DNA of 64,000 nt, taken from positions 62,001 through 126,000 of the forward strand of contig JAGVGT010000024.1 in NCBI GenBank assembly GCA_020056965.1, read 5' to 3'. The stretch is from Deltaproteobacteria bacterium. GTDB taxonomy: Bacteria; Desulfobacterota; Desulfobulbia; Desulfobulbales; JAGXFP01. This document shows, one piece after another, positions 1 through 10,003 of this stretch; position 1 is the first letter of the stretch, and the number at the start of each line of letters is the position of its first letter. Under the pieces are notes generated by a model. That model saw only the letters and a list, made by a program, of their open reading frames with translations, was not told where the DNA came from and did not search any database. Position numbers and translations under genes: made by a program.

Positions 1-192
1 ATCCCGGAAACAAGAAGTGTTGCCCCTGTAACCCCCAGTAACTGCGAAAATCTACCTCTTTTATTCCCCTTAACTTTCATCTTGTTTTCCCCCCAAGGAA
101 GCAATTATGTAAATGGTTAAGTGGTGACTCTGACTAAAAAACATCCGCATGTTACCGTGTTTGGTGTGCATATGTCAACACTGAAATTGTAA

Positions 193-1359
193 TTATTCGG
201 TAAATCTCCGAGGTATTTTCAGAAACTTTCGAGCAAATTTTTTGGAGGGGGAAATCTCCTCCGGTTGTTTGTTAATAACCAAATATCCTTTTTCTCCAAT
301 CCGTCTGGCCATCAATGCCGCCATAAGATGGTAAGTAAGCACAAGTACTCCCCCGCCTAGGATACCGCCGGGGATGCCGATAATGACCAAGATAATAGTC
401 ATTATCCATGTGAATAGATAGCCCAAGATTTCGATGATTCCTAGATATGGATTGGCGAGGTAGATATTGCCGGTTCCCGGCAAAACCAGGGACTTTTTCA
501 TCGCGACCTTGGCCGATTTGTAGGGGGTCTGGCAGTGTGGGCAGGAAATCATTTTTTCTGGTACCGGCTGGTAGCAAGCGGGACATAGTTGTGAAGGGGC
601 TTGGTACTCTTGGACGCCGGCGTGAAGCTGCTCACGTTGCGTCCGGATAAAATTATCCAGGCCGGCTCCCAGGCGGCGGTTGACAGTAGTGAAGTCCCAA
701 TTGCGACCTGAATCAGTGGTGACGATCAACGAACTGCCGTAGAAACCTCGGGATACACGGGCAATGTCATCGTAGGGGATTTGAAATACGAAGCGGGTTG
801 GGCGAGAGAGATGGTAATCGAGGTTAATGAAAATCAGGCGACGATTGGTGCAAATCAGGGCGTAGTAGTTTAAAGGCCAAGTCAGTAGGCCGTTTGCGTA
901 GGGGATTTCGAAAGGGAAATAGGCAATGCCGCTGGCGATCCGGCAGACTAATTCGTCTCTTTGCAGAATACTTTCGCTCAAAAGGGGAGCGGTGGCAGTA
1001 ATCAGTTTGGCCAGCAAGCGGTTTAAACTGGTCTGGTGGTGATTTTTGTCGCCAGGCATGAATATTTCAGCCAGGAGAAACTTCTCCAGTGGTAGCCCTT
1101 GTAGCTCGGGGAAGGCGTCGAGAATTGCAGCGGTCGGCTCGCTGCCGTTCGGCAGGTTTGTTGCAGGAGAAGGTTGTGATGCTGCGGACTTTTCGTTGGT
1201 CGTCCCTGGGGCGCCTAGTTCCTGGACCGGTCGCTCATCCGCTGCCTCCAGTAAGAAGCGTTTACCGCATTTTTTGCAGTGTGCCGCCGAGTTGGGAGGA
1301 AGCTCAATATCTTCGGGAAGGCGATGCTGGTGGTGACAGTGGGGGCAGGCGACAATCAT
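193..1359 (-). CDS. Hypothetical protein: N-terminal MJ0042-type zinc ribbon, second zinc ribbon, two C-terminal TM segments
   Basis: Internal start MIVACPHCHHQHRLPEDIELPPNSAAHCKKCGKRF (CxxC...CxxC). Second motif CPACYQPVPEKMISCPHCQTPY. Hydrophobic C-terminal segments. Confidence 0.8.
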   Translation of the reverse strand: MIVACPHCHHQHRLPEDIELPPNSAAHCKKCGKRFLLEAADERPVQELGAPGTTNEKSAASQPSPATNLPNGSEPTAAILDAFPELQGLPLEKFLLAEIFMPGDKNHHQTSLNRLLAKLITATAPLLSESILQRDELVCRIASGIAYFPFEIPYANGLLTWPLNYYALICTNRRLIFINLDYHLSRPTRFVFQIPYDDIARVSRGFYGSSLIVTTDSGRNWDFTTVNRRLGAGLDNFIRTQREQLHAGVQEYQAPSQLCPACYQPVPEKMISCPHCQTPYKSAKVAMKKSLVLPGTGNIYLANPYLGIIEILGYLFTWIMTIILVIIGIPGGILGGGVLVLTYHLMAALMARRIGEKGYLVINKQPEEISPSKKFARKFLKIPRRFTE

Positions 1360-1384
1360 GGCTATAGGGGCTGATTGGGAGTGG

Positions 1385-2275
1385 TCAGGGAATAAGCTGG
1401 GTTGAACAAGTGACCCCCAGTGCATCATAAATTTTGAGGGTGGCCCGGGAGGAATTCAGGGTGTAGAAATGAATGCCCCTGACCTTGTGATCAAGTAGGT
1501 CGCGGACCTGTTCCGTGGCCCAGTGAATACCGACATTTTCAACGAAATCGTCGTCCCTGGCTCGAGCCACCGCTTTAAGCAGACGGGCCGGCAACCTGGC
1601 CCCGCCGGCCAGTTCGGCCATGCGGGTCATACCCTGGCGGGTTGTGATGGGCATGATCCCGGCCAGAATCGGCACGCGGATTCCGGCCAGTTCACACCGT
1701 TCACAGAAGTCGTAGAAATCCCGGTTGTCAAAAAAAAGTTGGGTGACGATATAGTCTGCCCCGGCATCCACCTTGGCCTTAAGAAAGTCGATTTCGGCCA
1801 GCCGGTTCGGCGTCTCCGGGTGTCCCTCAGGAAAACCGGCCACCCCCACGCACATCCCCGGGAACAGCTCCTTGATGAAGGCGACCAAATCGGCAGCATG
1901 TGGAAAGCCGCCCGTTGGTACTGTCTGGTCGCAGTTGGTGCGCGGTTGGTCGCCGCGCAGGGCCAGAATGTTCATCACCCCGGAATTTTGATATTTGGAA
2001 AGTATGCCCCTGATGTCGTCTCGGGAAGAACCCACGCAGGTCAAGTGGGAGACCACGGTAAGATCGGTTTCCTGGCGGAGGCGGGCAATCAATTCATGGG
2101 TGCGGTCTCGGGTGGAGCCGCCGGCGCCATAGGTGACACTTACGTAAGACGGGTGCAGCGGGATCAAATCCTTGATGCTGCAAAACAGGTTCTCCCAAGC
2201 CTCCGGGGTTTTCGGCGGGAAAAATTCGAAACTGAAGGAGGTTTTAGCCGAGGCCAGGATATCCTTGACTAGCAT
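1385..2275 (-). CDS. metF: Methylenetetrahydrofolate reductase
   Basis: MLVKDILASAKTSFSFEFFPPKTPEAWENL, SVTYGAGGSTRDRT, ALRGDQP, DYIVTQLFFDN: MetF signatures. Start chosen at the internal Met. Confidence 0.95.
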   Translation of the reverse strand: MLVKDILASAKTSFSFEFFPPKTPEAWENLFCSIKDLIPLHPSYVSVTYGAGGSTRDRTHELIARLRQETDLTVVSHLTCVGSSRDDIRGILSKYQNSGVMNILALRGDQPRTNCDQTVPTGGFPHAADLVAFIKELFPGMCVGVAGFPEGHPETPNRLAEIDFLKAKVDAGADYIVTQLFFDNRDFYDFCERCELAGIRVPILAGIMPITTRQGMTRMAELAGGARLPARLLKAVARARDDDFVENVGIHWATEQVRDLLDHKVRGIHFYTLNSSRATLKIYDALGVTCSTQLIP

Positions 2276-2417
2276 GAGCGGCTCCGTGTGCTGCGCTGGT
2301 GATATATTTATGGTTAAGGTCGGGAATTTCGATGGTGTCACAAATCGTCAAAATTTAAGAAACCGATAATAATAGGCCGTCGGGTGGTTGGCAAGTGTTC
2401 TTACCGGAGTCTTTGGC

Positions 2418-5400
2418 TCAGGGGGCTACCTTGGTCAAGGGGGAGAAGATCGCCAGCGGCATTTTGAAGGTGTTGACAATCAAGTTAACGATACCTTCGC
2501 CGATGGCCTCAGGCGGCAGCAGGGAAACGTTGGGGTCGCGCAAATCGCCTTTCAGACCGACAGGAATAGAGATGAGGGCCTGGTCCTTGCCGCCGGCCAC
2601 CGTTCCGATCAGAGGCAGGTTGGTGATGATGGCGTCGATGCTTTTCAAGGGGGCTACCATGATGATCAAATCGGCTTGGCCGCTTTGCAGATCGATTTTT
2701 CCCTGTCCGAAGAGGTTGAGGCCCTTTCCCTTGACCACGGCCTTTTCGATCAGCAGTTGGTTGTTTTTGATCCGGCTTTCGACCTCCAGGCTGGAATAGG
2801 CAAAGCCGTCATCGCCCAGTTGTGGCAGTTTCTGGGAGGTGAATAGATCGGTCAGGTTCACAACGCTGAAGACCTTGGCTAAAAAACCCAGTCGGCGAAT
2901 GAAACCATTTTCGGAGTACAACGTTATTTTGCCGTCCTGCCAATTCTGGCTGGTGCCTTGCAGGCTGCCGTCCAGATGCAGAGGCCCTTCAATTAGGGTA
3001 TTACTGAAGCCAAAACAGGGGATGACTTCCTGGAGCAACGGCGGCGTGGCGCTGTCGGTGAAGAAGTTCAGCGAGTTCTCGCCCTGATCGGGGGCAGAAT
3101 AGATGGTTCCAGAGATATCAACTCCGCAGACCTTTGACGAGCGCAGATCCAGGGAATAACCACCCGAGGGCAGCAGGGTCATGAACCCCCGTGCTGGTGC
3201 CACGATGAAGCTGCTACCCGGGCTTCCCGGCTTGCTTAGATTCGCCGGTTCGGAGGTCGTGCCGGGTTCGAAGCGTTCGATCTTAAACTGGAGAGTGCCG
3301 CGACTCGGCCATTTCTTGCCGGCCTCGGTTGAATCAACCGGTTCAGTCAATTTGCCGATTCCTTTGGTCATTCCCTCCACGGTGGTTCGGGCCAGCAGAT
3401 CGGCGGTCAGGTTGAGTTTGAAATCAAGTTGATTGGCGGCAGGATTGATCGTGCCGTTGATTTCTATTCCACTACTGTCACGAGAACTGATCAAGGCTTT
3501 TTCGATGGTCAGGGTGCCATCTTCCTGACCACGCAGGTTCAGGTCGTTAAGAATGATCGGAGTGGCTGCATCGCCGATGGACCATTCCAGCCCCCTGGTT
3601 TTGAGCCAGCCTTGAAGATTCTTGCCGCCCGGACGCAGGGGCAGTTGGAGGGCAAAATCTCCCTCCAGGCGCTGGGCGTGAATGATGTTGGTCGAGAGCA
3701 GTTTAAGGACGGAGTCTGCTTCGACAACGCCCTGCCAATTTAATGAAATTCGATTCGGCGCTGACTTCGGGTAATCCAGGGCCAGTTTGCCGCGCTCAGG
3801 AGAAGCGGAGATCACCAGCTCCCGGAGGGTGAAACGTTCAGGGGTGTCGACCAGGTCGAGCCTGACGGATGGGGCGTCGCTACCGCCTGAGCCGGCCTTG
3901 ATGGTGCCGTTCACGGAAGTATTTCTTTCGTCCCAGTCGATGCGGAGTTTTTCGACAGTACAGGGAATTTTGGGGAAGTAAGGTTCGGGAATCCAACCCT
4001 TTTCCTTTATCCAACCGGCAAGATTGCCCATGATTGTACCGCTCAAGGTGGTTTGCCCGCGCCATCTCTCAAAGCGATTATGCCGAAAGCTGCCCCCGAT
4101 AGTCAGGGGTTGTTCGCTGAAATTAAGCCGGCTTTCGCCCAGGTCGATTTTTTCTTGGCTGATGAAGGCGTCGGCGGCTTCGGCCAAAAAGGGCTGGGGC
4201 AGGAGAGGGCTGGTCCAGCGGGAGCCTCTGGTGGTCAGATACCCGCTGTAGCGCCAGCTTTCAGGTGAATCCAGAAGCCCAGCGAATTCCGCCTTTTTCA
4301 ACTCCAGGGTGCCTTCGGCGCTGCTGATCGCCTTTTGCAGGGCGGGGGGCAGGGCCTTTTTGGTCGTCAATTCCTTGAGTAGGGGAGCTAGGGCCAAAGA
4401 GGCGTTGAGGTTAGCAAGTTTCAGTTGTACCGGCCCCTGCCAGCCAACTTCTCCAGTTGATTCATGAATCTGATTGGGTCCCCAGTTACCTTTAACGTTG
4501 CGCCAGGAAACCCGGTCAGGATAAACCGCCAGAGTTCCTTTGCTGATACTGAAGGGCCAGGACACCCGGTCATATTCGCCGCTGGCCTCCATGCTGTCAA
4601 CCCGCACCGTCACGGCCGGGTTGTGCAGGGAGTCGCCAATCTTCAAATGTCCTTGGGCTCTGCCTCGGCAGCGGTGAAACCGGCGGACCTCGCCCTGAAA
4701 GCCTTGGTGTTTGACCTCGTCGAGCAGGACTTGGGGAAGGTCGGCCAGGTCGGCCTTGAGATCCAGATCGAGTCGGAAGTCATTTTTCCGCTCCAGTAGA
4801 TCCAGGTAGAGGTTGCAGTTGCTGCCGGTGCTGTTGCCCAGACGGGCCCGTAATTTGGCGCCGGACAGGTAGCCGTTGCTGATTTCGATGGGTCCGCCTG
4901 CCTCCGTGAGATCAAGTTTGGTGCCGGGGGGGTGGATCTCGGCCCGGTCCACGTCAACCTTGATGCGCATCTTTTCCAGGTGCTGGAAGTCCTCCAGGTG
5001 TCCCTGAAAATAGTAGCTGGCGCTGTTGGCGGTACCGCCTCTGACTATATCGCAAACCAGCTGCGCAACCTGGTGGTCGCCGAAGAGTTCCAGGATCCTC
5101 TGGCGGATGGCGCTGACGTCAAGGTCCTGGCCGTTGAGGTCGATCAGCCAGGTTTTGTCTGGCCCCGTTGTTCCATCCGAATGGAGAGGTTGCGTGAGGT
5201 TCTGGGTGACCGCGATCCGGCCGTTTAAAATGGCGGCGGGATTTTTGAGTTGGAATTTGGCAATGGCGATGGATAAGGCCTGCGAGGTTTTATCGATGGT
5301 GCAGGAAAATTCTCCGCAGTCGAGTAATGATTTTTCCGGAGAGCGCGGCAGGAGAAAACAGGGAAAATCGCCTTCCATCTGGATCCGATATTGCTCTAAA

Positions 5401-6098
5401 CCCTGACCGTTGATGTTTCCCAGCAGGGACAGCCCTGAAATTTTCGGTCGCAGTCGGCCACCCAGAAAATCCGGGATGAGATTACCCAGATCCAGTCCGG
5501 TAACCTCGTAATCCAGCTGGTAGCTTTGCTCTCCGGTTTTGTAGTTGCCTTTGACCTCCAACTCCGAAAAAAGAGCAGAGGTACAGGTGACTTTCAGGTC
5601 GCAGCGGTCGGGGGTGAGGCGCAGTCGGGAGTTGATGCCGTTGACCATCAGCGGCGAATGGGTTGAACCTTTGGCAAAGGGAGGGGCGGCGATCAGGGCG
5701 GATCCCTCGACGATACTGACGTTGAGGTGCGGCAGGCGAAGTGGTGATTCGGAGTTTTCGGTTGGCCAGGCGGTGACCGCAATTTTCGGCCTGACCAATT
5801 TTAGTTCACCCAAGTCGAACTGCTGCTGCAGCAGGGAAGTCCAGCGGGGGTATATCCTGGTTTCCGGAATAGCAACAGTAATCCCGCCCCGGGTAATGGT
5901 GATGTCGTTTAAGGAAAAATGCGGGACAGGAAACCAGTCCCATTTCAGGTGGCTGGCCTCTACCTGCCAGCCGGTGGCGGCCGAGACCCTGGCGGCAACC
6001 TGGGCGCGGACCGGACGAAAATCAAGGAGCCTGGGAAGGTGATAAATCAGAAGCCCCAGGGTACAGAGTATGGTCAGGAAGACGATGAGTTTCTTCAT
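2418..6098 (-). CDS. AsmA/YhdP-like large membrane-anchored envelope protein
   Basis: N-terminal TM anchor MKKLIVFLTILCTLGLLIYHLP followed by a long beta-rich AsmA-like region. C-terminal GKGLNLFGQGKIDLQSGQADLIIMVAPLKSIDAI is typical of the AsmA-like C-terminal domain. Confidence 0.85.
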   Translation of the reverse strand: MKKLIVFLTILCTLGLLIYHLPRLLDFRPVRAQVAARVSAATGWQVEASHLKWDWFPVPHFSLNDITITRGGITVAIPETRIYPRWTSLLQQQFDLGELKLVRPKIAVTAWPTENSESPLRLPHLNVSIVEGSALIAAPPFAKGSTHSPLMVNGINSRLRLTPDRCDLKVTCTSALFSELEVKGNYKTGEQSYQLDYEVTGLDLGNLIPDFLGGRLRPKISGLSLLGNINGQGLEQYRIQMEGDFPCFLLPRSPEKSLLDCGEFSCTIDKTSQALSIAIAKFQLKNPAAILNGRIAVTQNLTQPLHSDGTTGPDKTWLIDLNGQDLDVSAIRQRILELFGDHQVAQLVCDIVRGGTANSASYYFQGHLEDFQHLEKMRIKVDVDRAEIHPPGTKLDLTEAGGPIEISNGYLSGAKLRARLGNSTGSNCNLYLDLLERKNDFRLDLDLKADLADLPQVLLDEVKHQGFQGEVRRFHRCRGRAQGHLKIGDSLHNPAVTVRVDSMEASGEYDRVSWPFSISKGTLAVYPDRVSWRNVKGNWGPNQIHESTGEVGWQGPVQLKLANLNASLALAPLLKELTTKKALPPALQKAISSAEGTLELKKAEFAGLLDSPESWRYSGYLTTRGSRWTSPLLPQPFLAEAADAFISQEKIDLGESRLNFSEQPLTIGGSFRHNRFERWRGQTTLSGTIMGNLAGWIKEKGWIPEPYFPKIPCTVEKLRIDWDERNTSVNGTIKAGSGGSDAPSVRLDLVDTPERFTLRELVISASPERGKLALDYPKSAPNRISLNWQGVVEADSVLKLLSTNIIHAQRLEGDFALQLPLRPGGKNLQGWLKTRGLEWSIGDAATPIILNDLNLRGQEDGTLTIEKALISSRDSSGIEINGTINPAANQLDFKLNLTADLLARTTVEGMTKGIGKLTEPVDSTEAGKKWPSRGTLQFKIERFEPGTTSEPANLSKPGSPGSSFIVAPARGFMTLLPSGGYSLDLRSSKVCGVDISGTIYSAPDQGENSLNFFTDSATPPLLQEVIPCFGFSNTLIEGPLHLDGSLQGTSQNWQDGKITLYSENGFIRRLGFLAKVFSVVNLTDLFTSQKLPQLGDDGFAYSSLEVESRIKNNQLLIEKAVVKGKGLNLFGQGKIDLQSGQADLIIMVAPLKSIDAIITNLPLIGTVAGGKDQALISIPVGLKGDLRDPNVSLLPPEAIGEGIVNLIVNTFKMPLAIFSPLTKVAP

Positions 6099-6392
6099 TT
6101 CGACAGGTTGCCCACGCTGCCCGGCATGCTGCGGGAAGGGACGAGAAGCGCAGTGCGGGCGGCGCCCCGGAAGTTTAGGTGCTGATTGATGTGCTGCTGA
6201 TAATAGCATGGCAAACGCTAATCACAACAGGATAATTGGCATCGGCGGCGGCAAGTGTCCTGCTGCGGGATCGCTGTGTCGGGTCTGAGAAACAGCTTGT
6301 CCGTTGCGCTTTTTTTTCGTAACCTTCAAAGTTCTTCGGGCGGTAATGCGTTCGAGTGTTCAGCAAAATTTTGAAAGATCTCTCGGGAGTGA

Positions 6393-7364
6393 TTGATGGA
6401 CAAAACCAGAATCGGGGTGATCGGGGTCGGTTATCTTGGCAAGTTCCATGCCCAGAAGTACGCGGCCATGGCCGATGTTGAACTGGTGGGGGTGGCCGAT
6501 GCCTCCGCCAAGGCCGCCCGGCAGGTGGCGGAGGCCACCGGTTGCCGAGCCTTCGAGGATTATCAGCAACTGCTGGCCGAGATTGAGGCGGTCTCGGTGG
6601 TGGTGCCCACCAGCTTCCATCACCAGGTGGCAGGGGAGTGTCTCCGGGCCGGCTGCGATGTCATGCTGGAAAAACCCATGACGGTCACGGTGGCCGAAGC
6701 CGACGAGTTGATCGAGCTGGCTGGTGCCGGCCAGCGGATTCTCCAGATCGGCCATCTGGAGCGTTTCAATCCGGCGATTCTGGCCATGGAAGAGCACCTT
6801 ACCACCCCGCTGTTCATCGAATCGCACCGGATCCACGTTTTCAAGAACCGGGCCCTGGATGTTGATGTGGTGCTTGACCTGATGATCCACGATATCGACA
6901 TTATCCTGAATATCGTTAAATCCCCTCTGGTGACCATCCACACCGTCGGATTGCCGGTGGTCACTCAGACCACCGATATTGCCAACGCCAGGTTGATTTT
7001 TGCCAACGGTTGCACCGCTAATGTCACGGTCAGCCGCATTTCCCGGGAGAATCTCCGGCGGATCCGGATCTTCCAGCCCGGCTCCTTTATCTCGGTGGAC
7101 TACGGCAAGAAGGAGTTGACTGTGATCCGGCAACTGGCGGGCACCGATGCCGACGGTATGCCCCGGCAGGAGATTGTCAATTCCTGCTATGTCGAGCAGG
7201 ATGCCCTGGCCCTGGAGCTGGCTGACTTCGTCAGCAACGTCCGCCAGCGTTCCCGGCCCCGAGTGGCCGGAGAGGATGGTCGGCAGGCCCTGAAAATCGC
7301 CACCGAGATCATTGCCCAGATCCGTGCGCATGCCGAAAAATATCGGGCGCAACTGGGGATCTGA
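6393..7364 (+). CDS. Gfo/Idh/MocA-family oxidoreductase
   Basis: IGVIGVGYLGKFHAQKYAAMADVELVGVADAS Rossmann motif; EKPMTVTVAEADELI. Ends immediately before lpxB. Confidence 0.93.
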   Translation: MMDKTRIGVIGVGYLGKFHAQKYAAMADVELVGVADASAKAARQVAEATGCRAFEDYQQLLAEIEAVSVVVPTSFHHQVAGECLRAGCDVMLEKPMTVTVAEADELIELAGAGQRILQIGHLERFNPAILAMEEHLTTPLFIESHRIHVFKNRALDVDVVLDLMIHDIDIILNIVKSPLVTIHTVGLPVVTQTTDIANARLIFANGCTANVTVSRISRENLRRIRIFQPGSFISVDYGKKELTVIRQLAGTDADGMPRQEIVNSCYVEQDALALELADFVSNVRQRSRPRVAGEDGRQALKIATEIIAQIRAHAEKYRAQLGI

Positions 7365-8528
7365 GTGGTGACCAACCGCAGCGGGACCAAGGCGCCCCGT
7401 ATCATGATCATTACCGGCGAGGCTTCCGGGGACATGCACGGAGCTAACCTGATCCGGGCCATGCAGGAGGAGGCGCCTGGTTTGCGGGTCTGCGGGATGG
7501 GCGGTCCTGAGCTGCGCTCTTGCGGCATGGAAGTCCTTTACGATGCGGCCCGGCTTTCGGTGGTGGGGTTGCTGGAGGTCTTCAACCACCTGGGCGATAT
7601 TCGGGCCGCCATGGCCGTTCTGGAGGCGCGTTTGGCCAGTGAGCGTCCTGATCTGCTGATCTTGATCGATCTGCCCGATTTCAACTTGATGATGGCCAAG
7701 CGGGCTAAAAGGCTGGGCGTGCCGGTCTTTTACTATATTAGTCCCCAGGTTTGGGCCTGGCGGAGCGGCCGGGTCAGGAAGATCAAACGGCTGGTCGATC
7801 GGATGGCGGTGATCCTGCCCTTTGAGCAAGAATTTTACCGCCAGAGGGGTATGGAGGTCGATTTTGTCGGTCACCCCTTGCTGGATACGGTCAAGACCAC
7901 TAAATCCCGCCGCGAGTTTCTGGCCCGCTTGGGTATCGAGCCTGGTTCCCGGCCGGTGCTGGGGATTCTGCCCGGTAGCAGGGTCGGCGAGGTGCGGACC
8001 ATGTTGCCGATCTTTCTGGCGGCAGCGCGACTGCTGGCGGCGGAGTTCGGCCCGCCGGTCTGTCTCCTGCCGGTGGCGGCGGCTCTGGACGACAGGCTTC
8101 TGGCGGAAAGCGGTCTGGCGGAAAGCGGCCTTGAGGTCCACACCCTTCGGGAGGATCGTTACGACCTGATGGCGGCCTGCAACGCGGTCATGGCTGCCTC
8201 CGGCACGGTTACCTTGGAACTGGCAATTCTTGGGGTGCCCATGGTGGTGGCCTACCGGGTCTCACCCATCACGTATTTCCTGGGCCGGTGGCTGATTAAG
8301 GTGAAATATGCCTCCCTGGTTAATCTGGTGGCCGGAGAAAAGATTGTGCCGGAGTTGATGCAACGCGAGGCCACCCCGGAAAATATCAGCCAGGCTCTGC
8401 GTTCGCTGCTTGGTGATACCGGCGCCGCCGAACGGATGAAGGAAGGACTGGCCCGGGTGGTCCGGCAACTTGGCGGCCCCGGGGCCTCACGGCGGGCGGC
8501 GCAGGTCGCCCTGCAGCTTAAAAGGTGA
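7365..8528 (+). CDS. lpxB: Lipid-A-disaccharide synthase
   Basis: IMIITGEASGDMHGANLI, GVPVFYYISPQVWAWRSGRV, VGHPLLD, LPGSRVGEV: LpxB signatures. GTG start directly after the upstream stop. Confidence 0.97.
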   Translation: MVTNRSGTKAPRIMIITGEASGDMHGANLIRAMQEEAPGLRVCGMGGPELRSCGMEVLYDAARLSVVGLLEVFNHLGDIRAAMAVLEARLASERPDLLILIDLPDFNLMMAKRAKRLGVPVFYYISPQVWAWRSGRVRKIKRLVDRMAVILPFEQEFYRQRGMEVDFVGHPLLDTVKTTKSRREFLARLGIEPGSRPVLGILPGSRVGEVRTMLPIFLAAARLLAAEFGPPVCLLPVAAALDDRLLAESGLAESGLEVHTLREDRYDLMAACNAVMAASGTVTLELAILGVPMVVAYRVSPITYFLGRWLIKVKYASLVNLVAGEKIVPELMQREATPENISQALRSLLGDTGAAERMKEGLARVVRQLGGPGASRRAAQVALQLKR

Positions 8529-8679
8529 CAGTTAATTGAACAAGGGTTCCCGGAAGTGGCGGCTGTTAAGGTCATAGCGCCGGGCCATCCTTGTCGTTGA
8601 CACCTTCATCGGTAATAGTTAATAGTGAAAAGTTGAGATTTGCATAATCAAGACCTTTATCGTTTCTCAAGGGATAAGA

Positions 8680-9936
8680 GTGAAAAACTTCCCACCTGTG
8701 TTGTTCTGTCTGATCCTGCTCTGCGTCTTGGCTTCTCCTGGCCGGGCTGAGCTTTCCGAAGGCATTGGCAGTCGGATAGGTTCGATCGGCGGCCGCGTTT
8801 TTGTGGAAGGCAGACCCCAGGCCCTTTCGATGGTCGCCTTCTTTCAGGAAAAGAACGGACCGCCCTCGCTGGATGGGGGGCTTGGTCGAGTCCCGGAGTT
8901 CCTTTCCCGCACCGATGCCGAAGGCTCTTTTGTGGCCAATTTACCCACCGGCCGTTATTTCATGGGGATACTGGAGCGTTCTCCAGGATCGCCATCCGGA
9001 CCGCCTCGGGCCGGGGAAAAATTTTATTTTGCCGTCGATAACCAGGGCCAGTTGCTGCTCCTTCCCCTGCGGGGAAAAATGCACTTCGAGGCTGGTCGGA
9101 TCAACGCAGCCCCCTCTTCGGTCTTTGTCGACCGGGCCGGCTATTTCAAGGTGGAAGGCGTGGTGCGCAATGAGAATGGCACACCGGTTAACAACGTGGT
9201 GGTTCTGGGTAAGAGCCGGTTGAACATCCCCCGCCCCGAGTTCATTTCGGCCCGAACCAAAAGCGATGGTCGCTACAGCTTGAAGCTTCCGGCCGGGCGC
9301 CCTTTTTACCTGGTGGCCCGGCAGGATATCGCCGCAACTCGACCGCAACCCGGCACCCAGGTGGGCACTTACGGCATCCATTCCAAGACCGGTCTGGCTA
9401 CGCTCACCCTTTTCAGTTTTGGCAGCCCGCCCCCCGGGGTGTTGGCCGAGGACACCGAAAGCCGGGCCCAGACCGTCAGCGGCCGGCCGGCTGAAGTCCG
9501 CGGCGGGGTTGATATCTTCATGTACCCCGTGCCCGACCCGGAAAAGGTCAAGAAATCCGTGCAAAGCAATACGGATTTTCCCAGGTTGGGCCGGGACGGC
9601 AATCACAATATTGTTTTTGAGGGTAACAGTTTACGGGTGAGCGAAAAATCTTCCCGTGACCTGGAGCAGTGGGCGGCCTTTATAATCGACCGCGAAGAGT
9701 TTGGTATCGAGTTGACGGGCTACACCGACAACTCCGGTATTTTGGCAGAGAATATCGCAATTTCCGAAAAACGGGCCAGATTTGTCGCCGATTATTTGAT
9801 TTCCCGGGGGGTGGCGGTCCGTCGCATCAAGGTTGCCGGCAAGGGTCCGTATAATCCGGCGGCTCCCAATCGCACCAAAGCAGGACGGGCCTTGAACCAG
9901 AGGGTGGAGATCCGGCTGGTCGGGGTTGAGCGTTGA
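8680..9936 (+). CDS. Exported OmpA-family protein with carboxypeptidase-regulatory-like repeats
   Basis: Signal peptide. C-terminal OmpA peptidoglycan-binding domain (ELTGYTDNSGILAENIAISEKRARFVADYLISRGV...RALNQRVEI). Upstream CarboxypepD_reg-like repeats. Confidence 0.88.
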   Translation: MKNFPPVLFCLILLCVLASPGRAELSEGIGSRIGSIGGRVFVEGRPQALSMVAFFQEKNGPPSLDGGLGRVPEFLSRTDAEGSFVANLPTGRYFMGILERSPGSPSGPPRAGEKFYFAVDNQGQLLLLPLRGKMHFEAGRINAAPSSVFVDRAGYFKVEGVVRNENGTPVNNVVVLGKSRLNIPRPEFISARTKSDGRYSLKLPAGRPFYLVARQDIAATRPQPGTQVGTYGIHSKTGLATLTLFSFGSPPPGVLAEDTESRAQTVSGRPAEVRGGVDIFMYPVPDPEKVKKSVQSNTDFPRLGRDGNHNIVFEGNSLRVSEKSSRDLEQWAAFIIDREEFGIELTGYTDNSGILAENIAISEKRARFVADYLISRGVAVRRIKVAGKGPYNPAAPNRTKAGRALNQRVEIRLVGVER

Positions 9937-10003
9937 AGAGCGGCCTACTGACCCTTGCCCATAACGGCCGTTCGCGGTCGGTCCAGGTGGAAACCAGAAA
10001 GAG

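Noticed and set aside
6360-8141. 593-aa minus-strand ORF opposite the Gfo/Idh and lpxB genes
   Set aside because: Antisense to two well-conserved genes; His/Gln/Gly/Asp-rich sequence typical of a shadow frame in GC-rich DNA.
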